Shown: in pieces, positions 45,599 to 54,214 of the stretch
Position numbering within the stretch: the first letter of the stretch is position 1
Layout of the letters: every line of letters begins with the position of its first letter
Origin: Anaerolineaceae bacterium
GTDB lineage: Bacteria > Chloroflexota > Anaerolineae > Aggregatilineales > Phototrophicaceae
DNA: 64,000 nucleotides
Direction of reading: 5' to 3'
Assembly (NCBI GenBank): GCA_020634165.1
Contig: JACKCF010000001.1
Location: forward strand, 2,046,001 to 2,110,000
Made by a program: the position numbers and the translations under genes
Notes under the pieces: generated by a model
The model's database searches: none
The model's input: only the letters and a program-made list of their open reading frames with translations
Told to the model about the DNA's origin: nothing

Positions 45599-48043
45599 TT
45601 AAAAGCCAGTCGGAACCCAGGTATTCTTCACCTGGATGGCATGATGCAGGAATTCATGGCTCGCGCCCTGGTGCTCATCTTCCCAATTGCGCGCCATGCC
45701 ATAATTGACCCAGGTTCGCTTCAGATTGGATACCGAAAGCTGCTCGACAAAATAGCTGCCCTCAGCACTGCCGAAGTACCACATCGCATCGACATCTTCA
45801 TGTTCAACCAGTGTCTTCGTCAGATGGTCGCGCTTACCCGTGACGATATTCACCACGCCCCCTGGCAAATCGGACGTTTCCAATATCTGGTAGAAGTCCG
45901 TCGCCGCCAGCGGATACGCTTCTGATGGAATCGCGATCACCGTATTGCCGCGTGCAATCGCCGGAGCCACCAGTGACACAAACGCCAGCAATGGCGCGTC
46001 GTCCGGGCACGCAATGCCAATTACACCCAGGTAATCATGCGTCGCGACCACCAGTCCGGCCAGTGTCGTCTCCTGTACTGTGCCGCCGAATTTATCGGCC
46101 CACGCCGCATACGTAAACAAGCGCTCTATTGACAGGCTGACCTCATTTTGTGCCGCTTTTGCGCTGCATCCCGTCATAGACCGCAGCCGTTGCGCGAATT
46201 CTTCCTCACGGATCGCCAGGTTCTCTGCGATGTAATACAAAATCTGCGCCCGATTGTGCGGCGTTCGGTCCGCCCAGCCGCGCGCGGCATGGGCTGCTTC
46301 CACCGCATCACGAATATCTTTGCGATTGCCGTCGCCCACTTCGCCAACGATTTGCCCCTTAGGATTCAGCACAGGTCGGTTGTAATTGCCATCTGGCCGC
46401 TTCTGCTTGCCGCCGATAAACAGCTTGGCTGTCCGGTCAATCGTGGGCGTGCCGTTCTTACTGGCTGATGACGCCACTGGATTGGGTAGGGCAGGTGTCG
46501 CCGCTGACCACACTTTTACGTCTAACGTGTTCGGTTCAATCTCCGGCTGAGGGCGTTTTTGCCAGTTGGGTCGCACGTACTCAAACAGACCTTCCTTACC
46601 GCCTTCACGTCCGTAGCCGCTCTCACGATAGCCCCCGAACCCCGATGCGGCATCAAACAGGTTCGTAGAATTCACCCAAACGCTGCCTGCTTTCACCTTA
46701 TGCGCCACTTCCAGCGCCAGATTGATGTTCTCGCTCCAGATGCTGGCCGCCAGCCCATAGCGCGTGTTATTCGCCAGTTGGATCGCTTCATCCGGTGTGC
46801 GGAACGTCATCGCCACCAGCACTGGCCCGAAGATCTCCTCTTGCACCACCGTCGAAGCCGGCGACACATTCGTCAGCAGCGTCGGCGGATAGAAGCACCC
46901 ACTTTGCGGCATCGGAATATCCGGCTGGAAGATGCTCGCGCCTTCATTCACACCGATCTTCACCCAGCGATCAATTGTCTCATACTGCACCGGATCAATC
47001 ACCGCACCCAGGTCGATGCTTTTATCCAGCGAGTCGCCTGTCCGCAGCTTGCCCATGCGCACCCGTAGTTTTTCTAAAAAGCGCTCAGCGATATTTTCCT
47101 GCACCAGCAGCCTGGAACCCGCGCAGCACACTTGCCCCTGGTTAAACCAGATGGCATCTACAAGGCCCTCAACTGCGCCATCCTGGTCGGCGTCATCAAA
47201 CACGATATATGGCGACTTGCCACCCAGCTCCAGCGATAGCTTCTTGCCCGTTCCGGCTGTCACTTTCCGTAGAATGCGCCCGACATTCGTGCTGCCTGTG
47301 AATGCGATCTTATCAATATCAGGATGCGCTACGATGGCTGCACCCGCTTCGTCACCACCTGGCACGATATTCACCACACCTGGCGGCAGGCCCGCATCAG
47401 CCACAATCTCCGCGAACAGCAGCGCAGTCAGCGGCGTATAGGGTGCTGGCTTGAGGACGACTGTATTGCCCATCGCCAACGCCGGGCCGATCTTCCACGC
47501 GAGCATCAGCAGCGGGAAGTTCCAGGGGATCACCTGTCCAACGACGCCGACAGGCTGGTAACCTGCCATCTCCGTCGCCATCAACTGCGCCCATCCCGCA
47601 TGATAATAAAAATGCCGCGCCACCAGCGGAATATCAATATCGCGCGATTCACGAATCGGTTTGCCATTGTCCATTGATTCCAGCACGGAAAAAAGCCGCC
47701 CATGCTTTTGGATACCGCGCGCAATCGCATAAAGATACCGTGCCCGTGTATGGCCGCTTGCCAGGCTCCAACTCTCGAATGCCTTACGTGCCGCCTTCAC
47801 CGCATCGTTGACCAGTTCCGTATTGCTATCGACAACCTGCGCTAACGCAGCCCCGCGCGCCGGATTCACGACCGTAATCGTCTCTAGTCCAGCCGGAGCT
47901 TTCCACACATTACCAATGAACGCGCCGAAGTGCCGCTCATGGCTGTCTAGCCATGCGTTGGCGTTCTCATCAGATTCAGGGGCAGGTCCGTATTCCATCG
48001 TCTCAAAAAGCTCTCTCACGCTTTTGTTAGCAGGGGTACTCAT
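45599..48043 (-). CDS. ALDH16-type double-domain aldehyde dehydrogenase
   Basis: 814 residues made of two aldehyde dehydrogenase modules. The first (40-500) is complete: PWNFPLLM cofactor site, FTGSTNVG, general base Glu272 in LELGGKSP and catalytic Cys306 in NQGQVCCAGSR. The second (about 535-780) keeps the fold (GVIGIACPDDAPLL, LPGGVVNIVTG) but has no catalytic cysteine motif. This is the layout of the ALDH16 family, where the second module has a structural role. It oxidises an aldehyde with NAD(P)+. It lies 15 bp after deoC in the same direction, so acetaldehyde made by DeoC is a likely substrate. Confidence 0.92.
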   Translation of the reverse strand: MSTPANKSVRELFETMEYGPAPESDENANAWLDSHERHFGAFIGNVWKAPAGLETITVVNPARGAALAQVVDSNTELVNDAVKAARKAFESWSLASGHTRARYLYAIARGIQKHGRLFSVLESMDNGKPIRESRDIDIPLVARHFYYHAGWAQLMATEMAGYQPVGVVGQVIPWNFPLLMLAWKIGPALAMGNTVVLKPAPYTPLTALLFAEIVADAGLPPGVVNIVPGGDEAGAAIVAHPDIDKIAFTGSTNVGRILRKVTAGTGKKLSLELGGKSPYIVFDDADQDGAVEGLVDAIWFNQGQVCCAGSRLLVQENIAERFLEKLRVRMGKLRTGDSLDKSIDLGAVIDPVQYETIDRWVKIGVNEGASIFQPDIPMPQSGCFYPPTLLTNVSPASTVVQEEIFGPVLVAMTFRTPDEAIQLANNTRYGLAASIWSENINLALEVAHKVKAGSVWVNSTNLFDAASGFGGYRESGYGREGGKEGLFEYVRPNWQKRPQPEIEPNTLDVKVWSAATPALPNPVASSASKNGTPTIDRTAKLFIGGKQKRPDGNYNRPVLNPKGQIVGEVGDGNRKDIRDAVEAAHAARGWADRTPHNRAQILYYIAENLAIREEEFAQRLRSMTGCSAKAAQNEVSLSIERLFTYAAWADKFGGTVQETTLAGLVVATHDYLGVIGIACPDDAPLLAFVSLVAPAIARGNTVIAIPSEAYPLAATDFYQILETSDLPGGVVNIVTGKRDHLTKTLVEHEDVDAMWYFGSAEGSYFVEQLSVSNLKRTWVNYGMARNWEDEHQGASHEFLHHAIQVKNTWVPTGF

Positions 48044-48058
48044 TCTCTGTGTCCCTTC

Positions 48059-49033
48059 TTAGCCCATTGGCATATGATGCTTGGCAGCATAATGTCCCGT
48101 GATATGGTGCGATAGCTGCCGTTCGATGTCGCCCAGCAGGCTGCTCGCCCCAAACCGGAACAACTGCGGTGTCAGCCAGTCGTCGCCCAGTTCTTCTTTC
48201 ATCAGGGTGAGCCACGCCAGCGCTTCTTTTGCCTTGCGGATGCCGCCAGCAGGCTTAAATCCCACCTTGTAGCCTGTGCGCTCATAATGCTCACGTATCG
48301 CCCGCGCCATAATCAGGCTGACTTCCAGCGTCGCATTAACGGATTCCTTCCCGGTCGATGTCTTGATGAAATCTGCGCCAGCCATCATGCACACTTTGCT
48401 GGCCATCGCCACATTCCATAGTGGCCCAAGTTCGCCCGTTGCCAGGATAGTCTTCATATGGGCCTCGCCACAGGCTTCACGCATCTCGCAGACCTCATCA
48501 TAAAGGGCTTGCCAGTTCCCGCGTAGAACATGTTCGCGTGTGATGACGATGTCAATTTCCTTGGCACCTGCTTCAACAGACGCATGGATTTCCTCAATGC
48601 GCAGCTTAAAAGGATTAAGCCCGGCAGGGAAGCCTGTTGACACTGCTGCAACTGGAATAGATGTGCCTTCTAGTGCTTCCAGAGCATCCTGGATGCGCTC
48701 GTGATACACGCATACCGCACCGACAGTGATTCCTAAATCAGCGACACCAAGCGCTTCCAAAACATCCTGTCGGACTGGCTGGCGCGCTTTTGCTGCCAAC
48801 CGCTTGACGTTGCTTGGCGTATCGTCACCTGCTAGCGTTGTCAGATCAATGCACGTGATCGCTTTCAGCAACCAGGCGGCCTGCCAGTTCTTCTTGACTG
48901 AGCGCCGTGTGGTCAATGTTGCCGCCCGCCGATTGGTCGCACTGGGGTTAACATGCGTATCAAGAACAATATCCAGGTCCAGTGGCATAATCGGGTTTCG
49001 GTTGATCGCATGCGAAATTTCTGTTGTGGCCAT
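48059..49033 (-). CDS. deoC: Deoxyribose-phosphate aldolase
   Basis: 324 residues, the long form of DeoC rather than the 220-250-residue enterobacterial form. It splits 2-deoxyribose 5-phosphate into glyceraldehyde 3-phosphate and acetaldehyde. The Schiff-base lysine is Lys224 in FIKTSTGK, with the second active-site lysine in GFKPAGGIR (Lys260) and Asp161 in KEIDIVI. The frame extends to an ATG at 49060, but the ATG at 49033 is preferred because AGGA lies 10 nt upstream. It forms a two-gene operon with the ALDH16-type dehydrogenase. Confidence 0.95.
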   Translation of the reverse strand: MATTEISHAINRNPIMPLDLDIVLDTHVNPSATNRRAATLTTRRSVKKNWQAAWLLKAITCIDLTTLAGDDTPSNVKRLAAKARQPVRQDVLEALGVADLGITVGAVCVYHERIQDALEALEGTSIPVAAVSTGFPAGLNPFKLRIEEIHASVEAGAKEIDIVITREHVLRGNWQALYDEVCEMREACGEAHMKTILATGELGPLWNVAMASKVCMMAGADFIKTSTGKESVNATLEVSLIMARAIREHYERTGYKVGFKPAGGIRKAKEALAWLTLMKEELGDDWLTPQLFRFGASSLLGDIERQLSHHITGHYAAKHHMPMG

Positions 49034-49215
49034 AAGTTTATTATCCTGCGGTGAACCCATCTTTTGGCCGATTATACTCGCTGTGCCTGCAATTGACGAA
49101 GCACTTTAACCACTTGTAACTTGGTCGTAAAAACCTTAACGTGGGTATCCTTTGCGGTCAGCAAGTGACTAATGTCATGCCATCCCAAAAATAGCTTCCG
49201 ATGTAATAATATGGC

Positions 49216-49240
49216 TAATAATGTACTATGAGTATTATTA
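49216..49240. promoter_or_regulatory. AT-rich dyad upstream of the BTAD regulator
   Basis: TAATAAT and ATTATTA face each other across 11 bp, just before TATAAA at 49243. It may be an operator and promoter of the gene starting at 49310; evidence is weak. Confidence 0.35.
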
Positions 49241-49309
49241 CTCTATAAAATTTAGAAAATGGCCATCAATACAAACACGTACATCACCAACTGACAAGCG
49301 AAACGCCAT

Positions 49310-52300
49310 ATGAACAAACGCCTGATCTTTCGACTGCTGCGAACCTATGCCCAGGTCTCCTTAGATGGGAAAGAAAAAAGCCTTCAGAAGGCCGGCCTGG
49401 AATTCCTGATGTACCTGACCATTAAAGACGAGCCAAAATATGATCGCGCGGACCTGGCACAATCGCTCTATGGACGACCAGAGAATGTGCTTGTAGACCC
49501 CGATCCAAAAGGACATCTGAGAAAAGGGGTGCTTCCTAAAATCCTTCAGGAAGTCAAAGATGTTTGTCTCTACGAAGTACACCAGGCAACAATTGGATTC
49601 GATAATTCTGAAGTGTGGGTCGATGTTGTTGAATTCCAGAAACTTTCACAGATTGATAAATCTCTGGAAGGGGATTTTATTCCCACAGAGCAGCTAGAGG
49701 CTCTACTCTCTGCCGTAGCTCTCTACGAGGGTGATCTTGTCAGTACCTACAAGTCGGATATTCACGAGATTAACGACTGGCTCCTGGATACTCGTCTCAG
49801 CCTGAGAACGCAATTTCATAGCGTTTTAGAGCGCCTCATTCGACACTATATCACTGTCGGCAGTTATGAGGAGGCGCGTGTTCAGGCGGAAAAATGGTGG
49901 GCACGTGATCGCGATAACATGACGCCTTTGCAGTTTCTGATCTGGTTGAGTGCCCGCCTGCACTTGATGGACCGCTTCCGTCACTATTTGACCGAGCTGG
50001 ACGAACTGCAAAAGACCCAGTTCGTTCCCTTTGGCAAAGTAGCCGATGACTGGCGGATATTGATAGAACTGGGGCACGAGCCAACCATAGATGACATCGG
50101 CATTAAGGGGAGGGCGCGCTATAGCCCAAGTGACCTCCTGAACATAGCCAAACAGCATGTGGTTGGCTATGACCGGCAGTTGATAGACATTTTCGATCAT
50201 TTGATTGTCCGTCCATCCGATGGTCTCTGTGTACTATTAGGCGCTTCCGGTTCCGGTAAGTCGCTTGTCGCCGAGGCCGTTGCGCTGACTTGGGAACACC
50301 TCGGTGATACGAAGAAGTCCATACATATTGCCCTGACCCAGGATACGCACCCCGACGATATGCTTGACCAACTCGCGTCGGCTCTTGAACGGCCCCATCT
50401 TCATAGCTTGATGTTCCACAGCAAGCGAGAGAGCATCCGTGAACTGCTTCAGCCCGACACGCATATGCTCATCTTCGATCAGGATGAAACAGGTGATGTT
50501 TTCCCGCAGGAGATCATCGACTTAATCGCCTATTTTTCACAGGGCGTACCTGTTTTGGTTTGCACTGAGGAAGCCTGGGATACTGTCGAACCGATCAGAA
50601 TATGGCCGGTCAGCGCGTCGAACATCGATGATCTTTTCTCTAAATTCCGTATTGCCAGAGGGACTGTCAGCATTCGCCATCACGAACGCGATCTGGTTAA
50701 TATTTGTGAAGGTGAGCACGAAAAGCTTTTCCTCCTGGCAAATACATTTGATATTCATGGTCTGTCATTAGAAGAAGCGCTTCAATCCATCAAGCAGATG
50801 TCCGGTCCTGATCCGCTTTTGAGTTGGCTGTGGCAGCAGCTTGATGCCTCTCACCATGATGCTCTGACGGTCATTGGCATGTTTGACCCAATTCAGCGTC
50901 CGGCTGAAACTGAAATTGCTGAGATACTCGGCATACCAACGGCACAGAACATCATGGTCCTGCAAGACCTCAAGCGGCGCGGCATCATCGAAGTGATCGA
51001 GGGCCGTATCAGAATCGCGGGCACTTTGTATCGCTTCCTCAAGGAAGAGATCCACTCCAAATCAGGCTCAGATGATGTCATAAACCATATTCAGACTCGC
51101 TTTGTCGAATATCAGCTAGCGCTGGCAAGTGCCTACATCGATCAGCCGCAGCAACTGGATCGCGACAGGCGCAATATCGTTAAGGCCTACGAAATTGCCA
51201 TCCACCAGGGGGCGAACTTTGATGCCGACATTTTCGGTGAATTCGTCCGCTATCTACAGGGTAGGGGATATCGTGCGAAGGCATGGGCACTCATCAGCGA
51301 GTTCAGCCAATCGGATCGGGATTGGAACAATCGGACTGGCCTGGAACTGCGCCGGATCATGGCGGAAATCGTTCTTAACCAGGGTGATGCGATCAAAGCC
51401 AGAGAAATGGCCGAACAAACCCTAAACGATGCACTGCCATTGGATGATAACTGTTTACTTGGCCGTATCTACGAAACGCTGGGTAAAATACATCGGCTGG
51501 AAAGAAGTGATCAGGCGATGGGCCTTTTGGAAAATGCCTGCTATCACGCCTACCGTGCTGAAGATGCCTACGTACTCGCAACGGCGCACGCCAATATGGG
51601 CGGCATCGCCTGGAGCCAGGGCAAGCCTGATGATGCCATTGTATATCTGAAGAAGAGCCTTGAGTTCGCAGAAGGCAGCGAAGCGTTCCTGCCCATCGAG
51701 AATTACGCCGCCACAACGTTGGCAATCATCGAGTTAGAGAATGAAAACTATGACCTGTGCCACGAATATCTCCAGACGGCCCAGGACACAAGTCAGGCAA
51801 TGGGCAATGTTGAGCGAAAGGCATTTACCCAGCTCAATCAGGCTGCGCTCCATTTTGCATTGCGTGAACCAAAGCAGGCGCTGACATTACTTGAACAGGC
51901 GCTTCTCACTGCCAGGAACATCGAAAACACATCACTTGAGATGAGCGTTATCCGCAATATGGGACGCAATCACCTTCTGCTTGATCACCAGCTAGAAGCA
52001 CAGAAGGAACTGCGTCAGGCGCTGCTTTTGAGCAAATCCACTAACGACAAGCGATCAGAGGCCGCCATTCTGATCGACCTCGCCCGATATTGGTTTACCT
52101 ACGCAAGATGGCCGGAAGCCGAGAAATTCTATGAAAGCGCGCTGTGTGCCGCCGATGAACTACAACATGCAGTCCTGACGGCAGAAGCGATCTACGGCCT
52201 GTGCCTGACTGAGATCATGGCCCGTTCCATCATCGAGCTTGATGACCCCGAAGATGTCCTGATTGGCTCAGCGACTAAGCTAAAGCAGTCGTTAAGCCAG

Positions 52301-52456
52301 ATACAGCAGACTGTCGTTGAAGCCGAACACCTGTATCAGGCAGAGAGATACTTCCGCAAAGGACCGGACAATGTCCCCGCGCTTGCCAATCGGTCCTTCG
52401 TCGAGCCGATTGTAAAGTGGATTTTAGGCGATGGTGACACGCCAGTTCATCACTAA
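49310..52456 (+). CDS. BTAD/ATPase/TPR transcriptional regulator-like protein (SARP/STAND type)
   Basis: 1048 residues. The N-terminus (1-110) looks like a winged-helix start (LQKAGLEFLMYLTIKDEP), followed by a BTAD-type helical domain (about 125-235, DLVSTYKSDIHEINDWLLDTR quoted in part). A P-loop ATPase follows, with Walker A GASGSGKS (about 311-318), Walker B HMLIFDQDE and a helical lid. The C-terminal half is a long TPR array (about 590-1010). This layout is that of SARP/MalT-like STAND regulators, in which ligand or peptide binding to the repeats controls oligomerisation. It is monocistronic, AT-rich upstream, and convergent with a gene for a small exported peptide. Confidence 0.8.
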   Translation: MNKRLIFRLLRTYAQVSLDGKEKSLQKAGLEFLMYLTIKDEPKYDRADLAQSLYGRPENVLVDPDPKGHLRKGVLPKILQEVKDVCLYEVHQATIGFDNSEVWVDVVEFQKLSQIDKSLEGDFIPTEQLEALLSAVALYEGDLVSTYKSDIHEINDWLLDTRLSLRTQFHSVLERLIRHYITVGSYEEARVQAEKWWARDRDNMTPLQFLIWLSARLHLMDRFRHYLTELDELQKTQFVPFGKVADDWRILIELGHEPTIDDIGIKGRARYSPSDLLNIAKQHVVGYDRQLIDIFDHLIVRPSDGLCVLLGASGSGKSLVAEAVALTWEHLGDTKKSIHIALTQDTHPDDMLDQLASALERPHLHSLMFHSKRESIRELLQPDTHMLIFDQDETGDVFPQEIIDLIAYFSQGVPVLVCTEEAWDTVEPIRIWPVSASNIDDLFSKFRIARGTVSIRHHERDLVNICEGEHEKLFLLANTFDIHGLSLEEALQSIKQMSGPDPLLSWLWQQLDASHHDALTVIGMFDPIQRPAETEIAEILGIPTAQNIMVLQDLKRRGIIEVIEGRIRIAGTLYRFLKEEIHSKSGSDDVINHIQTRFVEYQLALASAYIDQPQQLDRDRRNIVKAYEIAIHQGANFDADIFGEFVRYLQGRGYRAKAWALISEFSQSDRDWNNRTGLELRRIMAEIVLNQGDAIKAREMAEQTLNDALPLDDNCLLGRIYETLGKIHRLERSDQAMGLLENACYHAYRAEDAYVLATAHANMGGIAWSQGKPDDAIVYLKKSLEFAEGSEAFLPIENYAATTLAIIELENENYDLCHEYLQTAQDTSQAMGNVERKAFTQLNQAALHFALREPKQALTLLEQALLTARNIENTSLEMSVIRNMGRNHLLLDHQLEAQKELRQALLLSKSTNDKRSEAAILIDLARYWFTYARWPEAEKFYESALCAADELQHAVLTAEAIYGLCLTEIMARSIIELDDPEDVLIGSATKLKQSLSQIQQTVVEAEHLYQAERYFRKGPDNVPALANRSFVEPIVKWILGDGDTPVHH

Positions 52457-52495
52457 ATAAAAAAGGATGGAGTTATCCTCCATCCTGCATTCTTC
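52457..52495. terminator. Terminator between the regulator and the small-peptide gene
   Basis: AGGATGGAG and CTCCATCCT form a perfect 9-bp stem with loop TTATC. On the minus strand TTTTTTATT follows, so it fits the peptide gene best; it also sits 8 bp after the regulator stop. Confidence 0.85.
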
Positions 52496-52511
52496 TATTC
52501 GATTCCCAGGT

Positions 52512-52664
52512 TTAGCCGCAGCAGATGCCAGGATTGCCGCCGCCATCGGCCACTTGTGCCGGCACGTCAACGCCAGTGATGTCGTTCAGGCTTGCGGCAA
52601 TTGGGCTGGCGACCAGGACGATAGACACGAGTGCAACAGACAGCCAGTGAATGAGACGTTCCAT
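52512..52664 (-). CDS. Small exported peptide, 50 residues, ending GICCG
   Basis: The gene is set by a GGAG ribosome site 7 nt before the ATG at 52664 and by a terminator 17 bp after the stop. A much longer frame extends upstream to 52859 but has no signal there. The product begins MERLIHW, has a hydrophobic helix (7-23) and a signal peptidase-like site PIAA at 21-24. The expected mature part is 26 residues, acidic, then Gly-rich, with a Cys pair at 48-49 (NPGICCG). It is not recognised. It might be a secreted signal, a modified peptide precursor or a small membrane protein. It lies next to a TPR regulator. Confidence 0.65.
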   Translation of the reverse strand: MERLIHWLSVALVSIVLVASPIAASLNDITGVDVPAQVADGGGNPGICCG

Positions 52665-53198
52665 TTTGAAACTCCATAGGGTTAAGAATGTGGACATAAG
52701 CAGGTACAGGGGCGCCAAACCTTCTCGGTTTGGCTTCCCGACCTGGGTTGTCCGCACGCCCTTGTGATCACCCTGGCCAGATGTGCTCACAGGTAGAGCG
52801 GACGCCTTGGCAGCAACCCTTTTTGCGATTCCTGCCTGACCTAAACAGCACAAGTGCACTCGTCACGTCTGAATTGGCCTTACATGCTCAACCTTATGAA
52901 ATTGCCGTATACGGGGTCCAGATACCTGGCGACAAAAATGCGACAAACTGCGCAATGGTTTCTCAACAAAACGCCATTTGCGTGAATTTAGAATTAACGG
53001 GAACGCCTTTTCTGTCTAAATAGGTCCTGTTTTGGGGAGATAATCGAGTTTTTCGGCAAACACAAAATGCTAGTAAGCTTATGAGTAATACTAAAAACAA
53101 ATCGTGTAATCGTTTACAAATTATGAAGTGGGTAAGGGGAAAAATTACGAATTCTCTCAATTTGATGACGATCTAGTGACGATTGTGGCGCGCCAGGT
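52665..53198. other. Non-coding region upstream of the small peptide and GluRS-like genes
   Basis: About 530 bp between divergent genes. A hairpin GCCAAACC/GGTTTGGC (52714-52734) lies in the peptide gene's upstream region. A plus-strand frame at 52730-53023 has no ribosome site or recognisable product and is not called. No tRNA or riboswitch was seen. Confidence 0.45.
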
Positions 53199-53229
53199 CG
53201 TTAAGCTCTAGTGCAACTAGAGCTTAACG
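53199..53229 (+). promoter_or_regulatory. Perfect 13-bp inverted repeat abutting the ribosome site of the GluRS-like gene
   Basis: CGTTAAGCTCTAG and CTAGAGCTTAACG are exact reverse complements around a TGCAA loop. The right arm shares its last base with the GAGGAG ribosome site (53229-53234), and the ATG follows at 53243. There is no T-run, so it is not a terminator. It could be an operator or a leader hairpin controlling translation. Confidence 0.75.
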
Positions 53230-53242
53230 AGGAGCCTTGAAA

Positions 53243-54205
53243 ATGGGGAAAAAGAATAGTCGGATAAAGTATGATGTTCTGGCGCGCATAACAACCGAAT
53301 CATCTTCATTTCTATCCCTCAATGATGCAGCCCGCGTGTTAGTGGCAAATGCGCTTGTTGCGCCATCTCAGGGCCAGATTCGTTTATACGTCTACAATGA
53401 TGATGCCGACCCTGTGCGGCCCTTTGCACCTATCCAGCAGCTCAACCTGCTTGAATGGCTCGGTCTCAAGACAGAATGTGTACACGAAATGACTGAGAAT
53501 TACCCACACACCCTCAGCCGTCGCAAAGACACATATCAGGAATACTTTTTCTGTCTTTATGACGCGCTCTTTGCGCGCTGCTGCTTCTGCTCAGTGCACC
53601 TTGACGACGCCCTCTGCAACAGCGATCAACTGGGCGAATCGTACTGTGAGGCTTTCACGCCTGAGAACTTGGTACAGCATTTGGAAGAGGGGGGCACCTT
53701 CGTTGCTCGCTTTAACACCGACCGCCTTCGTCGTCGCGTCGGCAGCCAACTTCGTGACCAGAATGTAAGGGATTTTGTCCTCATCACAGCAGATGGGATG
53801 GCATCACCCTATTTTGCGCATGTAGTCGATGCCATTGACTTTGGGGTTACGCTCGATGTTAGGGCGTCTGCTACAAAAGCTGATGCAGCATACGAGGAGT
53901 ATCTTTACGCGGCATTCGGTGCGAATCGGCCAGCGGAGGTTTTTGTGCCCAATATCATTGATGTGAACGCGCGCACCATGTTTGAGGATGCTTCTATCGA
54001 CGCTTTGCAGGCGCAGGGCTTTGTCCCCCAGGCGATCATACATTATCTGGCCCAATTGCTCTGGCCGGACCTTCGCATCAAACCGTCTCACTCAGTCAAG
54101 GGCCTGCTGGCTCAGGTCAAGGGGCGCCAGCCAACCAGTGATGCGATTTACTTCAATGAAGCGCACTTATACGAGGTGCAGCAGTACTACGTTACCAGTC
54201 TCTGA
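53243..54205 (+). CDS. Degenerate glutamyl-tRNA synthetase-like protein (catalytic half only, signature motifs lost)
   Basis: 320 residues from the ATG at 53243, set by GAGGAG 8 nt upstream. It can be aligned by eye with bacterial GluRS from RITTESSSFLSLNDAARVL (GluRS RFAPSPTGYLHVGGARTAL) through WLGL, CCFCS (YKCYCS), ITADGMASPYFAHVVDAIDF ([20 protein letters not shown]) and QGFVPQAIIHYLAQLLWP (DGYLPEALLNYLVRLGWS). The HIGH-type motif HVGG is SLND (25-28), and KLSKR is NARTM (242-246). Both ATP-binding motifs are therefore gone. The protein stops where the anticodon-binding domain would begin. Cysteines 113-116 and 135 may keep a Zn site. Adenylation activity is unlikely; a regulatory, tRNA-binding or new role is possible. 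Confidence 0.75.
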   Translation: MGKKNSRIKYDVLARITTESSSFLSLNDAARVLVANALVAPSQGQIRLYVYNDDADPVRPFAPIQQLNLLEWLGLKTECVHEMTENYPHTLSRRKDTYQEYFFCLYDALFARCCFCSVHLDDALCNSDQLGESYCEAFTPENLVQHLEEGGTFVARFNTDRLRRRVGSQLRDQNVRDFVLITADGMASPYFAHVVDAIDFGVTLDVRASATKADAAYEEYLYAAFGANRPAEVFVPNIIDVNARTMFEDASIDALQAQGFVPQAIIHYLAQLLWPDLRIKPSHSVKGLLAQVKGRQPTSDAIYFNEAHLYEVQQYYVTSL

Positions 54206-54214
54206 ACGGACCTG

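Noticed and set aside
52665..52859. N-terminal extension of the small peptide frame
   Set aside because: GGAG is placed correctly for the ATG at 52664, where a signal-like helix begins; the extension has no signal.
52730..53023. A 97-codon plus-strand frame between the small peptide and the GluRS-like gene
   Set aside because: No ribosome site, no motif, and it overlaps the upstream control region of two genes.
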